From Trichobilharzia regenti (taxonomy: Eukaryota > Platyhelminthes > Trematoda > Strigeidida > Schistosomatidae), in NCBI GenBank assembly GCA_944472135.2, contig OX235265.1, positions 40,211,459 to 40,275,458 on the forward strand: a stretch of DNA of 64,000 bases, given 5' to 3'. Below the pieces are notes generated by a model. The model was not told the DNA's origin, searched no databases, and was given only the letters and a program-made list of their open reading frames with translations. Each line of letters begins with the position of its first letter. Position 1 is the stretch's first letter. Below, one piece after another: positions 35,720-47,774 of the stretch. The translations under genes were made by a program, and so were the position numbers.

Positions 35720-35883
35720 TTTTTTTGTCCTTCACGTTCCCCAGTGGAACAAAGGGCCTCAAACTAGTGCCATGAAGGTTCTGTAGCAGTGTTTATCATT
35801 AGAGGATGGGGTTCCTACCATTATGCCCGACATTCCCTCTTTACCAGCATAGCGTCCTAAACGCTATACCACCGAAGCACCTG
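35720..35883 (-). mobile_element. tRNA-derived SINE, arm A, with 9-bp target duplication
   Basis: It is flanked by GATCATTGT at 35711-35719 and 35884-35892. The tail is the T run at the left; the tRNA-related head (GTGCTTCGGTGGTATAGCG on minus) is at the right. About 60 bp of the head and body are missing relative to the copy at 63193-63425. The uninterrupted target survives elsewhere: TGCTTGATCATTGTGAAGAC at about 46846 and its mirror near 30800. The insertion is present at the same place in both arms, so it preceded the arm duplication or was copied between arms. Confidence 0.85.
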
Positions 35884-37122
35884 GATCATTGTGAAGACAT
35901 CAAATTGAATGTGTGGGAAACGTCTTACTCTCAGCTACAGTTGTTTGTCTGTAGTCATACAAGACATATGTGGAATTTGAGAATGGAAATGAATACTAAA
36001 CTCAGAATACTGTTTTCTTGCCTTGATACACATTTGGATTAACAGGCTGATGGTTTCTTTTCAGGGGACTGTCGTATTACCATGTGTTCACTAGCTGATC
36101 TCCGCAAGTAACTAAGATTCATGCACATGGAAATACACCGTTTTGCAGCCGAATAAACAATTAATCTACTGACAACGAATTGTGAATTCTCCTCGTTATA
36201 CCTGCTTTGTCTGGATATCTCATAAATATAGGAACAATCCGTCGGCTGTATAACTCACATTTCACGACCATTCATAAATTACACTTAATTCAAATCAAAT
36301 ATACCAATGTCGGATGAATGCTGTGAGCAGTGAAGCTCATAATACTAGACATGCCAGTAGTCATAAATTGCCACAATTAAGGGTTTTCTATGTATCACTG
36401 AGGTATTCATCTATAAGATAAATTGCACCAAGTGTTTTCGTCAATGCAGATATCACCTTCTTCTTCATATCCAGTGATAAGAGATCACTAGTCATGATGT
36501 CACGACATGCACGCCTCCATATTAATCCACAACTGCACACACCACTCCAACTGTAATATTGTAAATGCATAGAAGTGATGAAACAGAAGTAATGTCAGAG
36601 AATTGGAAAACGTCTAGAATTAATATCTGCTATTTATTAGCTAACATTCAACAACTCTTCAAATTAATATAAAAGATTCAATCACGTTTCCCAAAAGGAT
36701 AAACATCCCGATATCTAGGTGTGAATAAATGATGGGCAATCGAAAGTTTCGAGCAGGCTCCTAAATGTACCGTTGAGCTGATAACTTCCTGCTCACGTCT
36801 TTTACTCTTCCCAATTCAAACTAAGACAATGAGAATTATTTCGACGAATAATAGTTATGTGGTCGACGAACATTGTCTCTGTGTCATTTCAAAGAGATAT
36901 ACGCGATTTTGTAGAAGAAATACCTAAACAAGCAATAGTCGTTGCATGCAGATGTCATCTGAGTCTTGTATGATAAATGCGTCAAATCTCCACGAAAACA
37001 TTTCGAGAAGTTACTCGTAAATGTAAAACCAACAGCATGATATGCGTGGATATTTAGTCTATCGATGTGATTGTTCTGTGCGTGACCAAGTGTTAGTGCA
37101 TCAAGCTGATTTTCATCTCAAA
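35884..37122. repeat. mosaic of copied arm segments at the inner end of arm A
   Basis: In order, the stretch contains copies of material found further out. About 35884-36020 matches the reverse of 30665-30800; 36020-36190 matches the reverse of about 26740-26910; 36200-36815 matches the reverse of about 25690-26290; 36830-37122 matches the reverse of about 29335-29625. Intervening sequence is deleted. The reversed orientation means each piece runs as in arm B. The same mosaic is mirrored at 40531-41769. Confidence 0.8.
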
Positions 37123-37214
37123 TGGTTGTCCAAGATGCCGGAGCCTATGTGACGATAACTCTGTAAGTACTCTCTACGAGATACTTTTGAATTTATTGAG
37201 TGCATAAAAGACTA

Positions 37215-38305
37215 GAATGTAAGATAATATAAGATAATAGCTTTATTCCAAATCAGTACTTGTGATACAGAATGGAGTTCTCAGCATTTTACTACAATAT
37301 TCCATCCAGTTAGTACGTTAACAATGAATAAAGTTCTACATGGATTAAAGTTATCTCAGTCGGTTTTGACAACAACATATTAGCATGTGGGTAGCAAAGC
37401 CAAAATTTAAAACAGAATGTTTGAAGGTGTTAGAAAAGTAGATACTACTAGCATATTTACTGGCGTAAGCGATAGCAAAATCGTCGAGATATACAGAGTG
37501 TGAAAGAACGAACAAGAATGTTTTAAGTAGAGTTTGTAAGGAAAACAGAAACAAAACAACACATAACAAAAAAAAAAAAAAAAAAAAAAGGTAGAGAGAA
37601 AAAACGTTGTACCTATAAGTGATATGAGTTGGAAAGACGAGATCCAGTGTTCTACTGACTATTTAATAAGTAAAAAAAAACACGCCTAATGCTTTCTTTA
37701 TCGCACAGAACACGAGCTAGGTAGGGTATGGATGAGTTTTTGTACTCACTATATAGGCTTCTGGTTTTCCTTGAAGAGATACATAGGGAGAGTTGTGAAT
37801 ATAGAGGGTGTTGTGAGTCAGATAAAATGGATTTTGCCCATTTTTCACATGAGTCCATGTGCCTGTCCACCAGAATATTAACAAGCTGGCTAAGTGGCAA
37901 ACTGCTTACCCTGCTGACAACCTCTAACGTCCTACGTAATAAGGTATAGTCTTCCTTCAATAGGCCAGGGAAGACTAAGGGGGAACAATAGAGAATAATA
38001 AGCAGAATACGGAAGTTAACAAATTGTAGGAGTAAGGGTTGGGTTACACCAGAATGTCTTAACTTCTTGATGTAGAAGGTAAGACGGAATATTTTCTTAG
38101 AAATCATCAAGATATGAGACGACCAGGAAAGATCAGAAGATAGAGTGACGCCTAGGTATTTAATTTCCGACTTGGTTTCAATTTCAGTGCCATCTATGTT
38201 GCACGCCTCGTGAGTGCTAACCAGTTTGTTTAGGTCAGATTTGTGCCTAAAGGTGAAATTAACTGTTTGGCATTTGGAGGGGTTAAAGGTTAGACGAACG
38301 AATGT
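37215..38305 (-). mobile_element. CR1-like 3' fragment, third family (same as 60985-62795)
   Basis: A minus-strand open frame of 219 codons (38311-37652) covers the region after the RT active site: LTFNPSKCQTVNF, THEACNIDGTEIETKSEIKY, LGVTLSSDLSWSSHIL, and a C-terminal segment ending in RVLCDKESIRR. The plus copy at 61140-62050 matches throughout but is broken. The 3' end is GGAATAAA followed by an ATTATCTT-type repeat at about 37215-37240. It is truncated on its 5' side exactly where the Penelope-like sequence starts. An (A)22 tract lies at 37568-37589. Confidence 0.82.
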
Positions 38306-40090
38306 TATCACTGGACTTGGATTCTCTATTTACGAATGTGCCGCTCACAGACACAATTTTTTCCTTTGCAAGTATATGGATGACAAAAATCTGAGTATCG
38401 GAATACCAACCTCATACCTGAAAGAGTTGTTATTAAGATGCACCCTCAACCTACAAGTTACGTTCAACAACGTCATCTATGGACGAAAGACGGGATTGCT
38501 ATGGGCTCAACTCTCGGCCCACTTTTGTCAGACTGCTTCATGGCCAGTCTGGAAAACAGCATCTTAAATCAACAATGGACAAATTGCTGCTGCACAAAAG
38601 ATACGTCGATGACACTTTTATAGTTTGTCAAGATGATTCCGATTTAAATTGTATCTTACAGGAGTTTAATAACTGCCATCCTTCAATTAAATTCACAATG
38701 GAAGTTGAAAATGAATCAATGATTCCATTCATGTACGTCAAATTGACAAGAAGAGATGACGGAACACTGAAAAGATCTATCCATAGAAAGACAACATGTA
38801 ATGGATACCTATTTTCCGTGAAGTAGCTCTCATCATCTCGCTAGCCCACCGCACCAGAAGGATTTGCAGTGATGACTGTTTAGAAGAAGAGCTCCTATTT
38901 CTCAAAAGCATCCTGGTGCAAAATGAATACCCACAGCGTTTTGTGGAAAAGAAAATGAAACCAAGGCCAGAAAGAGAAAAATACGCTTCAGTGAAAAAGA
39001 AGACAGTCTATTTGAATCTGGAATTCAGGGGAGGCCTACCAGCAGATATTCTCAAAACGAGAATCTCCAATTCGCTGAAGAAGACTTTTCCGGCAGCAAC
39101 TCTAAGAGTGATATTCTCTAACCTCCCACTACTTCGAAGCAACGGTAAGGACAGACTGCCGCATATCACCACTTCAGTGTGCATATATCAGTTCACCTGC
39201 TCTTGCGGAGCTAGGGACATAGGTCGTTCTACGCGGGTCTTATCAAAACGTGTTAGAGAACATCATCCAGCATGGTTGCAAAGAGGCGGCACTGGTTCAA
39301 TCAGAAGCGCAATAACTGAGCATCTCATAAATACCCGTCACAGAAACTCAACAGACTCACCATTTAGAGTCATTTACAAAGTAATCAAAAATCTACCAAA
39401 GGCAGTGTGTTTCCGAAGTCTTTGTAATGCGGAAGCTCTTGCCATATGCATCGAAAAGCCGGAGCTATGTGTTCAAAAGAAACTAGTCCATGCTTTACAA
39501 CTACCATGCACCTAGTTCGGTATGTTCCCTTATCCTTCAGTTTTTTTTGTTTTGTTACCTGTGTGTGTACTTTTCTTTCTTTCCCTTCATTCAATTCATC
39601 CTATTTCTTTTTCAATTATAAAATCAGTTATTTTAAGTTTCTTTCCATGCTCCTTCTGATCACACTTGTAATCCGTTTAGAATAACCAGTTTACAATTAA
39701 ATTCTAATCCTGAGTAATATTTTGTTTCTATGCCTCCAGTAATTCATAGCAAGTTGAAAATAATTGTCACCTTTTCTTCGCCCATAAGATTAGTTCTCCA
39801 GTTATCAAATATTAATTTTGCATACGTAGTAACTGTTTTCTAATCTTATGAAATCTTGTCTCTAAGCCCCTTGTAATCTATATTCGTACCTTCAAACTTT
39901 CATATCAAGTTGAAAATTATTATCACCTTCGTTACTATGTGGAATTAAACAAATAAGAATTGTATCCATGTAAACTAATCTATATAAATGCCATTGCACA
40001 GCTTTTGAGAATGAAATCGCCGAAAAGATATCTTTGCTGAACTTCTTGTTCTTTTCAATCTAATGTAATGTTCCAATGGGTATTTTCCAC
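38303..40090 (+). mobile_element. Penelope-like element, 5'-truncated and frameshifted
   Basis: RT and GIY-YIG endonuclease in the order typical of Penelope-like elements: SLDLDSLFTNVP (38308-38343), KDGIAMGSTLGPLLSDCFMA (about 38490-38550), the active site YVDD at 38602-38613, then the endonuclease at about 39170-39290. Frames change at least three times between 38380 and 38590, and another break lies near 38825. The 3' non-coding part reaches roughly 40090, where arm-like sequence resumes. The start abuts the CR1-like fragment without a gap. It may correspond to the schistosome element called Cercyon; that name is from memory and unverified. Confidence 0.85.
38916..39515 (+). pseudogene. 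Penelope-like GIY-YIG endonuclease region, active-site change
   Basis: A 199-codon open frame. The endonuclease core reads IYQFTCSCGARDIGRSTR (about 39184-39237) followed by LSKRVREH. The linker Cys pair CSCG is present. The Tyr of the YIG half of the motif is Asp here (DIG), which should abolish cleavage. The final Glu region and the C-terminal tail (EALAICIEKPELC) are recognisable. Confidence 0.8.
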
Positions 40091-41768
40091 GATTTGAAAA
40101 AACTGAGTACACTCCGACCACTGATGAGGTTGGAATGAAGCGAGCGAGACTGACACCTGGTTTGCATGTGACTTCATATTAATCAGTCAGTAGTGCATGT
40201 GGCAAGACAAATATTTCACTGTCAATATCGTTGTAAAATATTCACTCACGTTTCCCAAGGCTTGAAGTTTAGTACAATGGCTTTCCATTTATAAACAATA
40301 TGATGAAAATATCTTGGAATTAAATGATGGCTATTTATATTCCATTTGATTTGGAAACATAAATTCAAACGTTAGCAACATGCAAATATTGAATATCTTC
40401 CACAATATTACGAAAGTATTCACGTCGATGTACACGAACCAAGACAAATTTAAATTAAAGTCGAATAAAGTACAACGCTTCTCACTGACGGAAATAACAC
40501 ACTGAAACAGAGCATTTCCTGTGTCACACTATGAGATGAAAATCAGCTTGATGCACTAACACTTGGTCACGCACAGAACAATCACATCGATAGACTAAAT
40601 ATCCACGCATATCATGCTGTTGGTTTTACATTTACGAGTAACTTCTCGAAATGTTTTCGTGGAGATTCGACGCATTTATCATACAAGACTCAGATGACAT
40701 CTGCATGCAACGACTATTGCTTGTTTAGGTATTTCTTCTACAAAATCGCGTATATCTCTTTGAAATGACACAGAGACAATGTTCGTCGACCACATAACTA
40801 TTATTCGTCGAAATAATTCTCATTGTCTTAGTTTGAATTGGGAAGAGTAAAAGACGTGAGCAGGAAGTTATCAGCTCAACGGTACATTTAGGAGCCTGCT
40901 CGAAACTTTCGATTGCCCATCATTTATTCACACCTAGATATCGGGATGTTTATCCTTTTGGGAAACGTGATTGAATCTTTTATATTAATTTGAAGAGTTG
41001 TTGAATGTTAGCTAATAAATAGCAGATATTAATTCTAGACGTTTTCCAATTCTCTGACATTACTTCTGTTTCATCACTTCTATGCATTTACAATATTACA
41101 GTTGGAGTGGTGTGTGCAGTTGTGGATTAATATGGAGGCGTGCATGTCGTGACATCATGACTAGTGATCTCTTATCACTGGATATGAAGAAGAAGGTGAT
41201 ATCTGCATTGACGAAAACACTTGGTGCAATTTAACTTATAGATGAATCCCTCAGTGATACATAGAAAACCCTTAATTGTGGCAATTTATGACTACTGGCA
41301 TGTCTAGTATTATGAGCTTCACTGCTCACAGCATTCATCCGACATTGGTATATTTGATTTGAATTAAGTGTAATTTATGAATGGTCGTGAAATGTGAGTT
41401 ATACAGCCGACGGATTGTTCCTATATTTATGAGATATCCAGACAAAGCAGGTATAACGAGGAGAATTCACAATTCGTTGTCAGTAGATTAATTGTTTATT
41501 CGGCTGCAAAACGGTGTATTTCCATGTGCATGAATCTTAGTTACTTGCGGAGATCAGCTAGTGAACACATGGTAATACGACAGTCCCCTGAAAAGAAACC
41601 ATCAGCCTGTTAATCCAAATGTGTATCAAGGCAAGAAAACAGTATTCTGAGTTTAGTATTCATTTCCATTCTCAAATTCCACATATGTCTTGTATGACTA
41701 CAGACAAACAACTGTAGCTGAGAGTAAGACGTTTCCCACACATTCAATTTGATGTCTTCACAATGATC

Positions 41769-41932
41769 CAGGTGCTTCGGTGGTATAGCGTTTAGGACGC
41801 TATGCTGGTAAAGAGGGAATGTCGGGCATAATGGTAGGAACCCCATCCTCTAATGATAAACACTGCTACAGAACCTTCATGGCACTAGTTTGAGGCCCTT
41901 TGTTCCACTGGGGAACGTGAAGGACAAAAAAA
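41769..41932 (+). mobile_element. tRNA-derived SINE, arm B mirror copy
   Basis: Mirror image of the SINE at 35720-35883, with the same internal deletion. Target duplications ACAATGATC lie at 41760-41768 and 41933-41941. Confidence 0.85.
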
Positions 41933-43053
41933 ACAATGATCAAGCATACTCCACTTCTCACAGCGCTCATTACCTCTTTACTTACTAGGCTAATTTGTTA
42001 TTTATATAAGAAGGAATTTTCCGCAAGTGTAACTACATTCCCTTTTGAAAACTATTCTAATGAATAAACCACCTCACCCTCTCAGGAAAATTTGAAATAC
42101 AAATGAATATGGAATAGAGTTGCACAGTTCAGGGTAGTTCATTGAAGGATAGGCTATTAGGATAGCTTCAAACTACTTGTGTTCTTTGCATTCTTACCAT
42201 CAGTTTACAGAACATTTGGATTGCAATTGCTGATATTTAAGACTTTGTTTTAACATATATATACTCGGACTCGTTCGAACGCCATTTTGCTCTTTTCCGT
42301 TGTGCTGCCCTCACTCACATACTTTCAGTTTGTAATGCAGCTATATTAAACGGATAAATTTTATATGCTTTCCCATGTACAATCCCGACGTTTTATTTTA
42401 CTCAAAGATACTGCTAAGCCGATCACATTTCCAATTAACCAAGTCTTCATATTTGTGTTTTGTCGTCTGTACTTACAGGTTAGATAGAGTACTGATCCGT
42501 TGGGTACACAGATAAATTGGTGTTAGTAAGGGCTGTTAGAGTGTATCCTATCAACAGCACCACTAGTACCTCACACATCCAGCAAACATCTAATAGTGTA
42601 AACACAGTAAGTCGGATAGATGGAGGGAAGGTGGTTTACTTAGGACTAGTATGACCATCCTGGAAGTACTTTTAGTCGCAGCAGTGGAAATTACTTGCTC
42701 TATCAACATTTTCATAATTTAAACTTTTTGTTAGGTACTTTACTCTATTGTGTGTGTTGACCTAAATCTTTCACTCTGTCATCTGTTGTTTACTACACTC
42801 CTTTTGTTAATTAGAATATCGTATTTCTAATGTTATCTGATATTTGTTATTTATATTATTTTATCATAATTCTTTTTGACACAGATTTCAATTTAATACA
42901 GCGGCCTAATTAGTGAGTTATTTCTGCAACTATTGCTATTCATACTTGAGGTATTCCACTTTAATTCTGAATCTCACACAAACACGATAGAAATATTTAA
43001 TAGTGCTTTTGTTTGCCATGCTTGGTGATGGGGAGGCGCATTCCTAAGTCTAG

Positions 43054-43061
43054 TATAAATA
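43054..43061 (+). promoter_or_regulatory. TATA box of the arm B secreted-protein gene
   Basis: TATAAATA lies 60 nt upstream of the ATG at 43114, identical in placement to arm A. Confidence 0.6.
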
Positions 43062-43113
43062 CCCAGTGAAGACTTAGATTTCCATTGAATTCAATTTCAG
43101 GAAAAGTTTCAGA

Positions 43114-45516
43114 ATGAACATCTACATCTCATTCTTATATTTCACAGCTTTGTTTGCAGTTGTTTACTCAGGTAAGCTTTCTACAAGTGTTTTAATCGTC
43201 TTTTGTGCTGATTCACTTCATCATTTTTAAATTCACTTTGATGACAATCAGTGAGAACAATGTGTTCCAAGTAGATGGCTGACTTTAGTGAACATATATT
43301 TGTATCTCATCTGACAGTTGAAAGCTTCTAGTGTGTTAGACTGCTTTCATCATGACCCAGATGCGTTTATTGTTTCGGTGTCCTGAACGCATTTGTCATT
43401 TGGGTGATGAATCGAAGATGATTGTGTTCTCTCCTGTTTGTGTTTCAAGCTTCCGACCAACATGACAGTCTCACAGTAGTGACATCTTTTGCACGCCAAT
43501 ATTAACTGAAATGTAACACTTCAGTTATACACACTTAGCACTGAATTGGACATTCTGAATTTTTTCATGAAATGTTAAAATTTTTGAACCTTGTCTGTCT
43601 GACAGTGATGTCTTTACTACGACATAGTATTGGACAGTGTTTCCACCGAATCATGATCTCTCAGAATTTTCGAATTGTGATCAACCGAAATCCTTCCAAG
43701 TAGTTCAGTCTTGTCATCCTCGCTTTCTGAACTGACAGTGCTTACCCTTCATCGAGTCCTAAACAGTTACCTACGGCTGCTCCACTTTCAGGAGTTATTC
43801 TCTCTAATTTCGGTCCATGGTATGATCTGTAGAACCACTCGAATCCTTACGAACACAGTACACTATTGATTTTGTGGAGTTTTCTAGACTTTGTTGATCG
43901 TCAACTAATTAAACTGATAGTACAATAAACTTATTGAACTCACTATTGCTTTCTTATTTCACTTTTATTCTTTAAGATTCTCCTCCATACGGTTAGTTCC
44001 ATATTAATATGAGATGTCTCATCAAATTTTATATGATATTTGCGTTGCATCTTGGTTGATGGGCCATTCAATTCCCTCGTCCTACTGCAAACTTCAATCT
44101 AGGCAGTTATAACCAAACAAATAAATGACTGGATAAATGATTATGACAAAACTCACTCGAATAGCTGCTTGTCCTTCTCTCTGTCTCTTGACTAGAACAC
44201 AGAGTATATGACAGAGGTTGTGCTATAATATTTTTCTTACCTGAACATATCGGCTTCGATGAGTTTCCAAATTGTCTAAGTTATTTAAACTAATCACTGC
44301 TGGTAATCAACTTCAAGGTGAACAAGATGTGAATCTTTTCACCTCGAAATTCTAAGATGACTATACTACTACGAATTATTATAATGACTTCAATAATAAT
44401 TGTCTCAGCAAACTGAATATGTATAGGAAGTGGTCGAGGTACATGCATACCTAACTACAGCCTTGTTCTGGTTACACTGAGTAAAGGAATGATCATCTGT
44501 GTCTCACTGGTTCCACAAAATTTATGATCTGTTTATCACTCTAGTCTGATAGTGTCAGTGAAGATGCAACTGGGAATTAACATGAGTGGGTGATGTGTTA
44601 ATGTCAAACCTACCGTAGGAGGCAACAGAAAACCACATTGCAAACAACAGTCACGATGATCAACTTAATGATCTGTTGTATGAACTAAGTCGTGCTCTTC
44701 AATATGTGTTAGCTTTTCATTTTGACGCTTCATTTAAAAGTTAACACTTTTCTAGAGGAGGATTTGCAAAATGTGATCAAAGTGAAAATTCTCGGGTATC
44801 TGAAGAATGGAAAGTGTTACCAGCGTTGGTACTTGGTACTAAGACATGAGGTTTTAACGGAAATGAAGCCGAAAATATGTAGTGCGGTAAGTAAAGTAGA
44901 ATTTACATCTTTCAGTGCGTTTTATTATTTCTGCGGTGACTTATGCTAAACTCTTCAAGGTTTCTATTCTCTGGTTATGTGTTTGTTTTAGTATACACAG
45001 GATTTATGAGGCTAATAATTCTGTTGCTATTTTTGCCACAATGTGAGCTGAGGATTGAGTCGTTAACAGATGTCTTTCCACTTAATTAACGCTAAATCGT
45101 AACACCGGCTGTGAGTGAAACTAATCAGTATTTCGTATTTACAGATTGGCCAACGTTTTGACCGGATTGTACCCAAAATTCCATTCGGTTCCGAATACTG
45201 TCGGACAGACATATTTGATGACCTACATCCCGATGGAGCTGTTCGTGTTTCTGCTGAGTACCATATAGCCGTTGATAGGTTGCGACTACTCCATAAAAAA
45301 TTGTCGGTAGTTGATGTTTTGGGAATGTTCACCAAGTATCTACTGGATAGTCAAATCTCCGATGAGTTTTCACGGAAGATAGAAGGTGAGTTTTCATCTG
45401 ATATTTTACACAAAACATTAGCTCCATATGTATTCAGGCGACTGAAATTTGTTTTTCCAGAACAAACGCTGGCAAGACTGACTACACCTTCTTCTGCATT
45501 TGATCAGTGCCGGTGA
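43114..45516 (+). CDS. small secreted SEA-like protein, arm B copy (4 exons)
   Basis: Exons are 43114-43171, 44756-44886, 45145-45385 and 45461-45516, all GT-AG, phases 1, 0, 1, giving 161 aa. Architecture is as in the arm A copy: a 19-residue signal peptide, the KNGKCYQRWY segment, HPDGAVRV, and C-terminal SSAFDQCR. Exons 1 and 4 are identical to arm A and exon 2 differs at two bases (one amino-acid change, Q for K). Exon 3 has IGQRFDRIVPKIPFGSE where arm A has IDQRFDGILSRLSFGSE, and SAEYHIAVDRLRLLHKKLS where arm A has SVNFHIPVDKLKRLNGLLS. Both copies are intact. Four Cys remain in the mature protein (KC, IC, YC, QC), which may form two disulphides. The SEA assignment is inference. Confidence 0.82.
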
Positions 45517-46094
45517 AGGTTATCGGCTAATCATTCCGAACCCTTCAGATAACACATTCATCACGTATCTTTGTAGAAGTTAATAATTCATGGTGAATGT
45601 CATTGTATCTAGGTGTTGTTACTAATATAAAACGAATCAAATGCTTTATGAAACGTTCGCTATCAGTTTGAATTGGCAGATAATCTGGTCTTCATCCTCA
45701 GTGTTGAGCGAACATATGACACTCAGATGCTTATTCTGTATGATACACAGCTGAATCAACCAAACAAAGATGTTTTGTTACTTGACTTTCTGCATAGGAT
45801 ATATATATATATATATATATATATACATGCGATTCTTGGGTACTGAGAATTGTCAAGATGTTTTCCTCATTCAAGTAGTGAAAAGAAGAATTTTTCTATT
45901 CATTTCTTCAATCACTAAGCAACGGTGCTAGAGCTTCACTTAGTTGACTTACCTAAACAATGATAGCTGTGTGCATAACATCTATGACTTCAAGTAGATT
46001 TTTGTGTCTAGAAATCGTGAATCAAAATTAACTCATTCGTTTGTGCACAGTGAATGAATGTCATCTTTGCAATTTCTTGTTTCAAACATTTTAG

Positions 46095-46112
46095 TTTCGG
46101 ATGTACTGATAG
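46095..46112 (+). other. candidate 18-nt micro-exon
   Basis: CAAACATTTTAG acceptor, 18 bases, then GTGAGT. The length is a multiple of three and the sites are conserved in arm A. It lies downstream of the secreted gene's stop codon, so it would belong to another or an extended transcript. Micro-exon genes are a schistosome speciality, but no signal-peptide exon was found to pair with it. Confidence 0.2.
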
Positions 46113-47744
46113 GTGAGTTGATAAAATCCTGTTTTATTTCATCTAAGATTCAGAACTACCGGTGCACAATAAGCATTGATTACTTTGTTGTAACATCTGA
46201 ATCCTGGAATTGCAAGTCTAATGTATGGAGCATAGTAGATTTCAGTCAACAAACTGCATACACGCTCAGTAACGGAAACTTGGAGATTGTGCTACACTCT
46301 GCAATTCGTGTAGAACTGATTACCTAGTGAAGATGACGAAGTGAAGACGGATGGCAAACAGAACGAACGTTCAAACATGATCGACGTTAGCAAATGGAGG
46401 CTACATTAAAACTAGTTTAAGAATATCAAATTGCGTGATTCAGCTTAATCATAGGTTGATTTCTCTGTTTTATTATCGATGTATCATCACAAGCTCCTCC
46501 GAGGAGAATTGATTGCACAGATTATTTCGAATCCACTTATCGTCACCTAAGTAATTAATGCTTTCTAATTTCATTTCCATTTTCGAAGCATTTCCTGATA
46601 ACGGTTAGTTTTATATTTTTGTGATGAATGGTCACATTTTATATGATTGCTTATGTGGTAGGTGTGACTGACTGCTTTCGATCGACCAGACAGTAATAGA
46701 TGTAAGACGGAGACTCTCGCGCGAGTAGTCGGAGAATCACTTTCCAATAAGGATTTTAGTAACACTTGTGTAAAATTCCTTCCTATATGAATAATAAAGA
46801 GCCTAGGGTGTAAACAGGCAATGAGGGCTGTTAGAGTTGGAGTATGCTTGATCATTGTGAAGACATCAAATCGAATGTGTGGGAAACGTCTTACTCCCAG
46901 CTACAGTTGTTTGTCTGTAGTTACACGAGACATATGTGGAATTTGAGAACGGAAATGAATACTACACTGAGAATACTGTTGTCTCGCCATAGAAATAAAC
47001 AAGTCAACTCTTCATCTCTCAAAATTACTCATCAAACTGACAGTGATCATTATTTTGTTGGACACTGTGACAGATGTTATTGATGTGCTATCGGAAACAG
47101 ACAATAATGTGTGAGTGTAGGGCCACAGATAGACTTCATCATTTGATCACAGCTGATCTTCTCCATGATGGGTGATGTTGTGAAAGATTTCACTACACAG
47201 CCATCAGTGCGTATCTAGAGTCACTTTGTTTGAAGGAGAGTTTTACTCGTGTGTTTCTTGAATGTAATTCATATGACTTTGTTCTGAGTCAAAACGGATG
47301 CTACAACAGCATTTATAATTTGGAAGAAATTAGACGGATTTTCAGGTGTTTCAGGTTCGACGAAACGTGGGCTGTTTGGTCATTCCATTCGTCAGAAGAT
47401 CACACGTGAGAAGAAGAGAGAGGTTTGTATGAACCGAAATTCAACGAGTAATCACTAGGCTCGAGGATTCAACTAGTCATTTATGTAGGTTCTACAGGTT
47501 GTCCATGAGGAAGTTCTCAGGATGACGACTCGTCAGTGAAATAAATCGCCTAAAATTCATGCTTAGCATCGTCTTATTTGATTTCACCTAACTCTAACAA
47601 TGGCGATTGTATACATTATGAAATGGAGGAAAGAATGAGTTAGTTGGTTACTTCTCGTATGTGTGATATCGGCTTCAGATATATTTCTCACTTTCAAACT
47701 CCTACGAATCGAATGTTCAACCTTCCTCTTATTTTCGCTTACAG

Positions 47745-47774
47745 AAATGGCTAGTTATAGACGGACTGTGATGG
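47745..47774 (+). other. candidate 30-nt micro-exon
   Basis: TTTTCGCTTACAG acceptor, 30 bases (open in one phase as MASYRRTVM), then GTGAGT. It is conserved in arm A. Same caveats as the 18-nt candidate. Confidence 0.2.

Larger units (their letters stand above)
20745..37122 (+). repeat. palindrome arm A
   Basis: This arm is the reverse complement of 40531-55470. For the inner part, paired coordinates sum to about 77650-77662: 36570 with 41082, 32129 with 45516, 30576 with 47083, 26107 with 51555. Farther out the sum shifts because each arm has private insertions and deletions. The inner portion (about 25600-37122) is nearly identical to its partner; the outer portion (20745-25500) is visibly more diverged. 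Inner edge: GATTTTCATCTCA at 37110-37122 pairs with 40531-40543. Confidence 0.92.
37123..40530. other. palindrome spacer
   Basis: Unique sequence between the arms. It is filled by the minus-strand CR1-like 3' fragment, the Penelope-like element, and about 430 bp (40100-40530) that again resembles arm material (for example 50525-50730). Confidence 0.85.

Noticed and set aside
46058..46327. 89-codon ORF, identical in both arms, as a gene
   Set aside because: Identity between arms reflects the recent common origin of the whole region, not selection. There is no domain, promoter or clear signal peptide.
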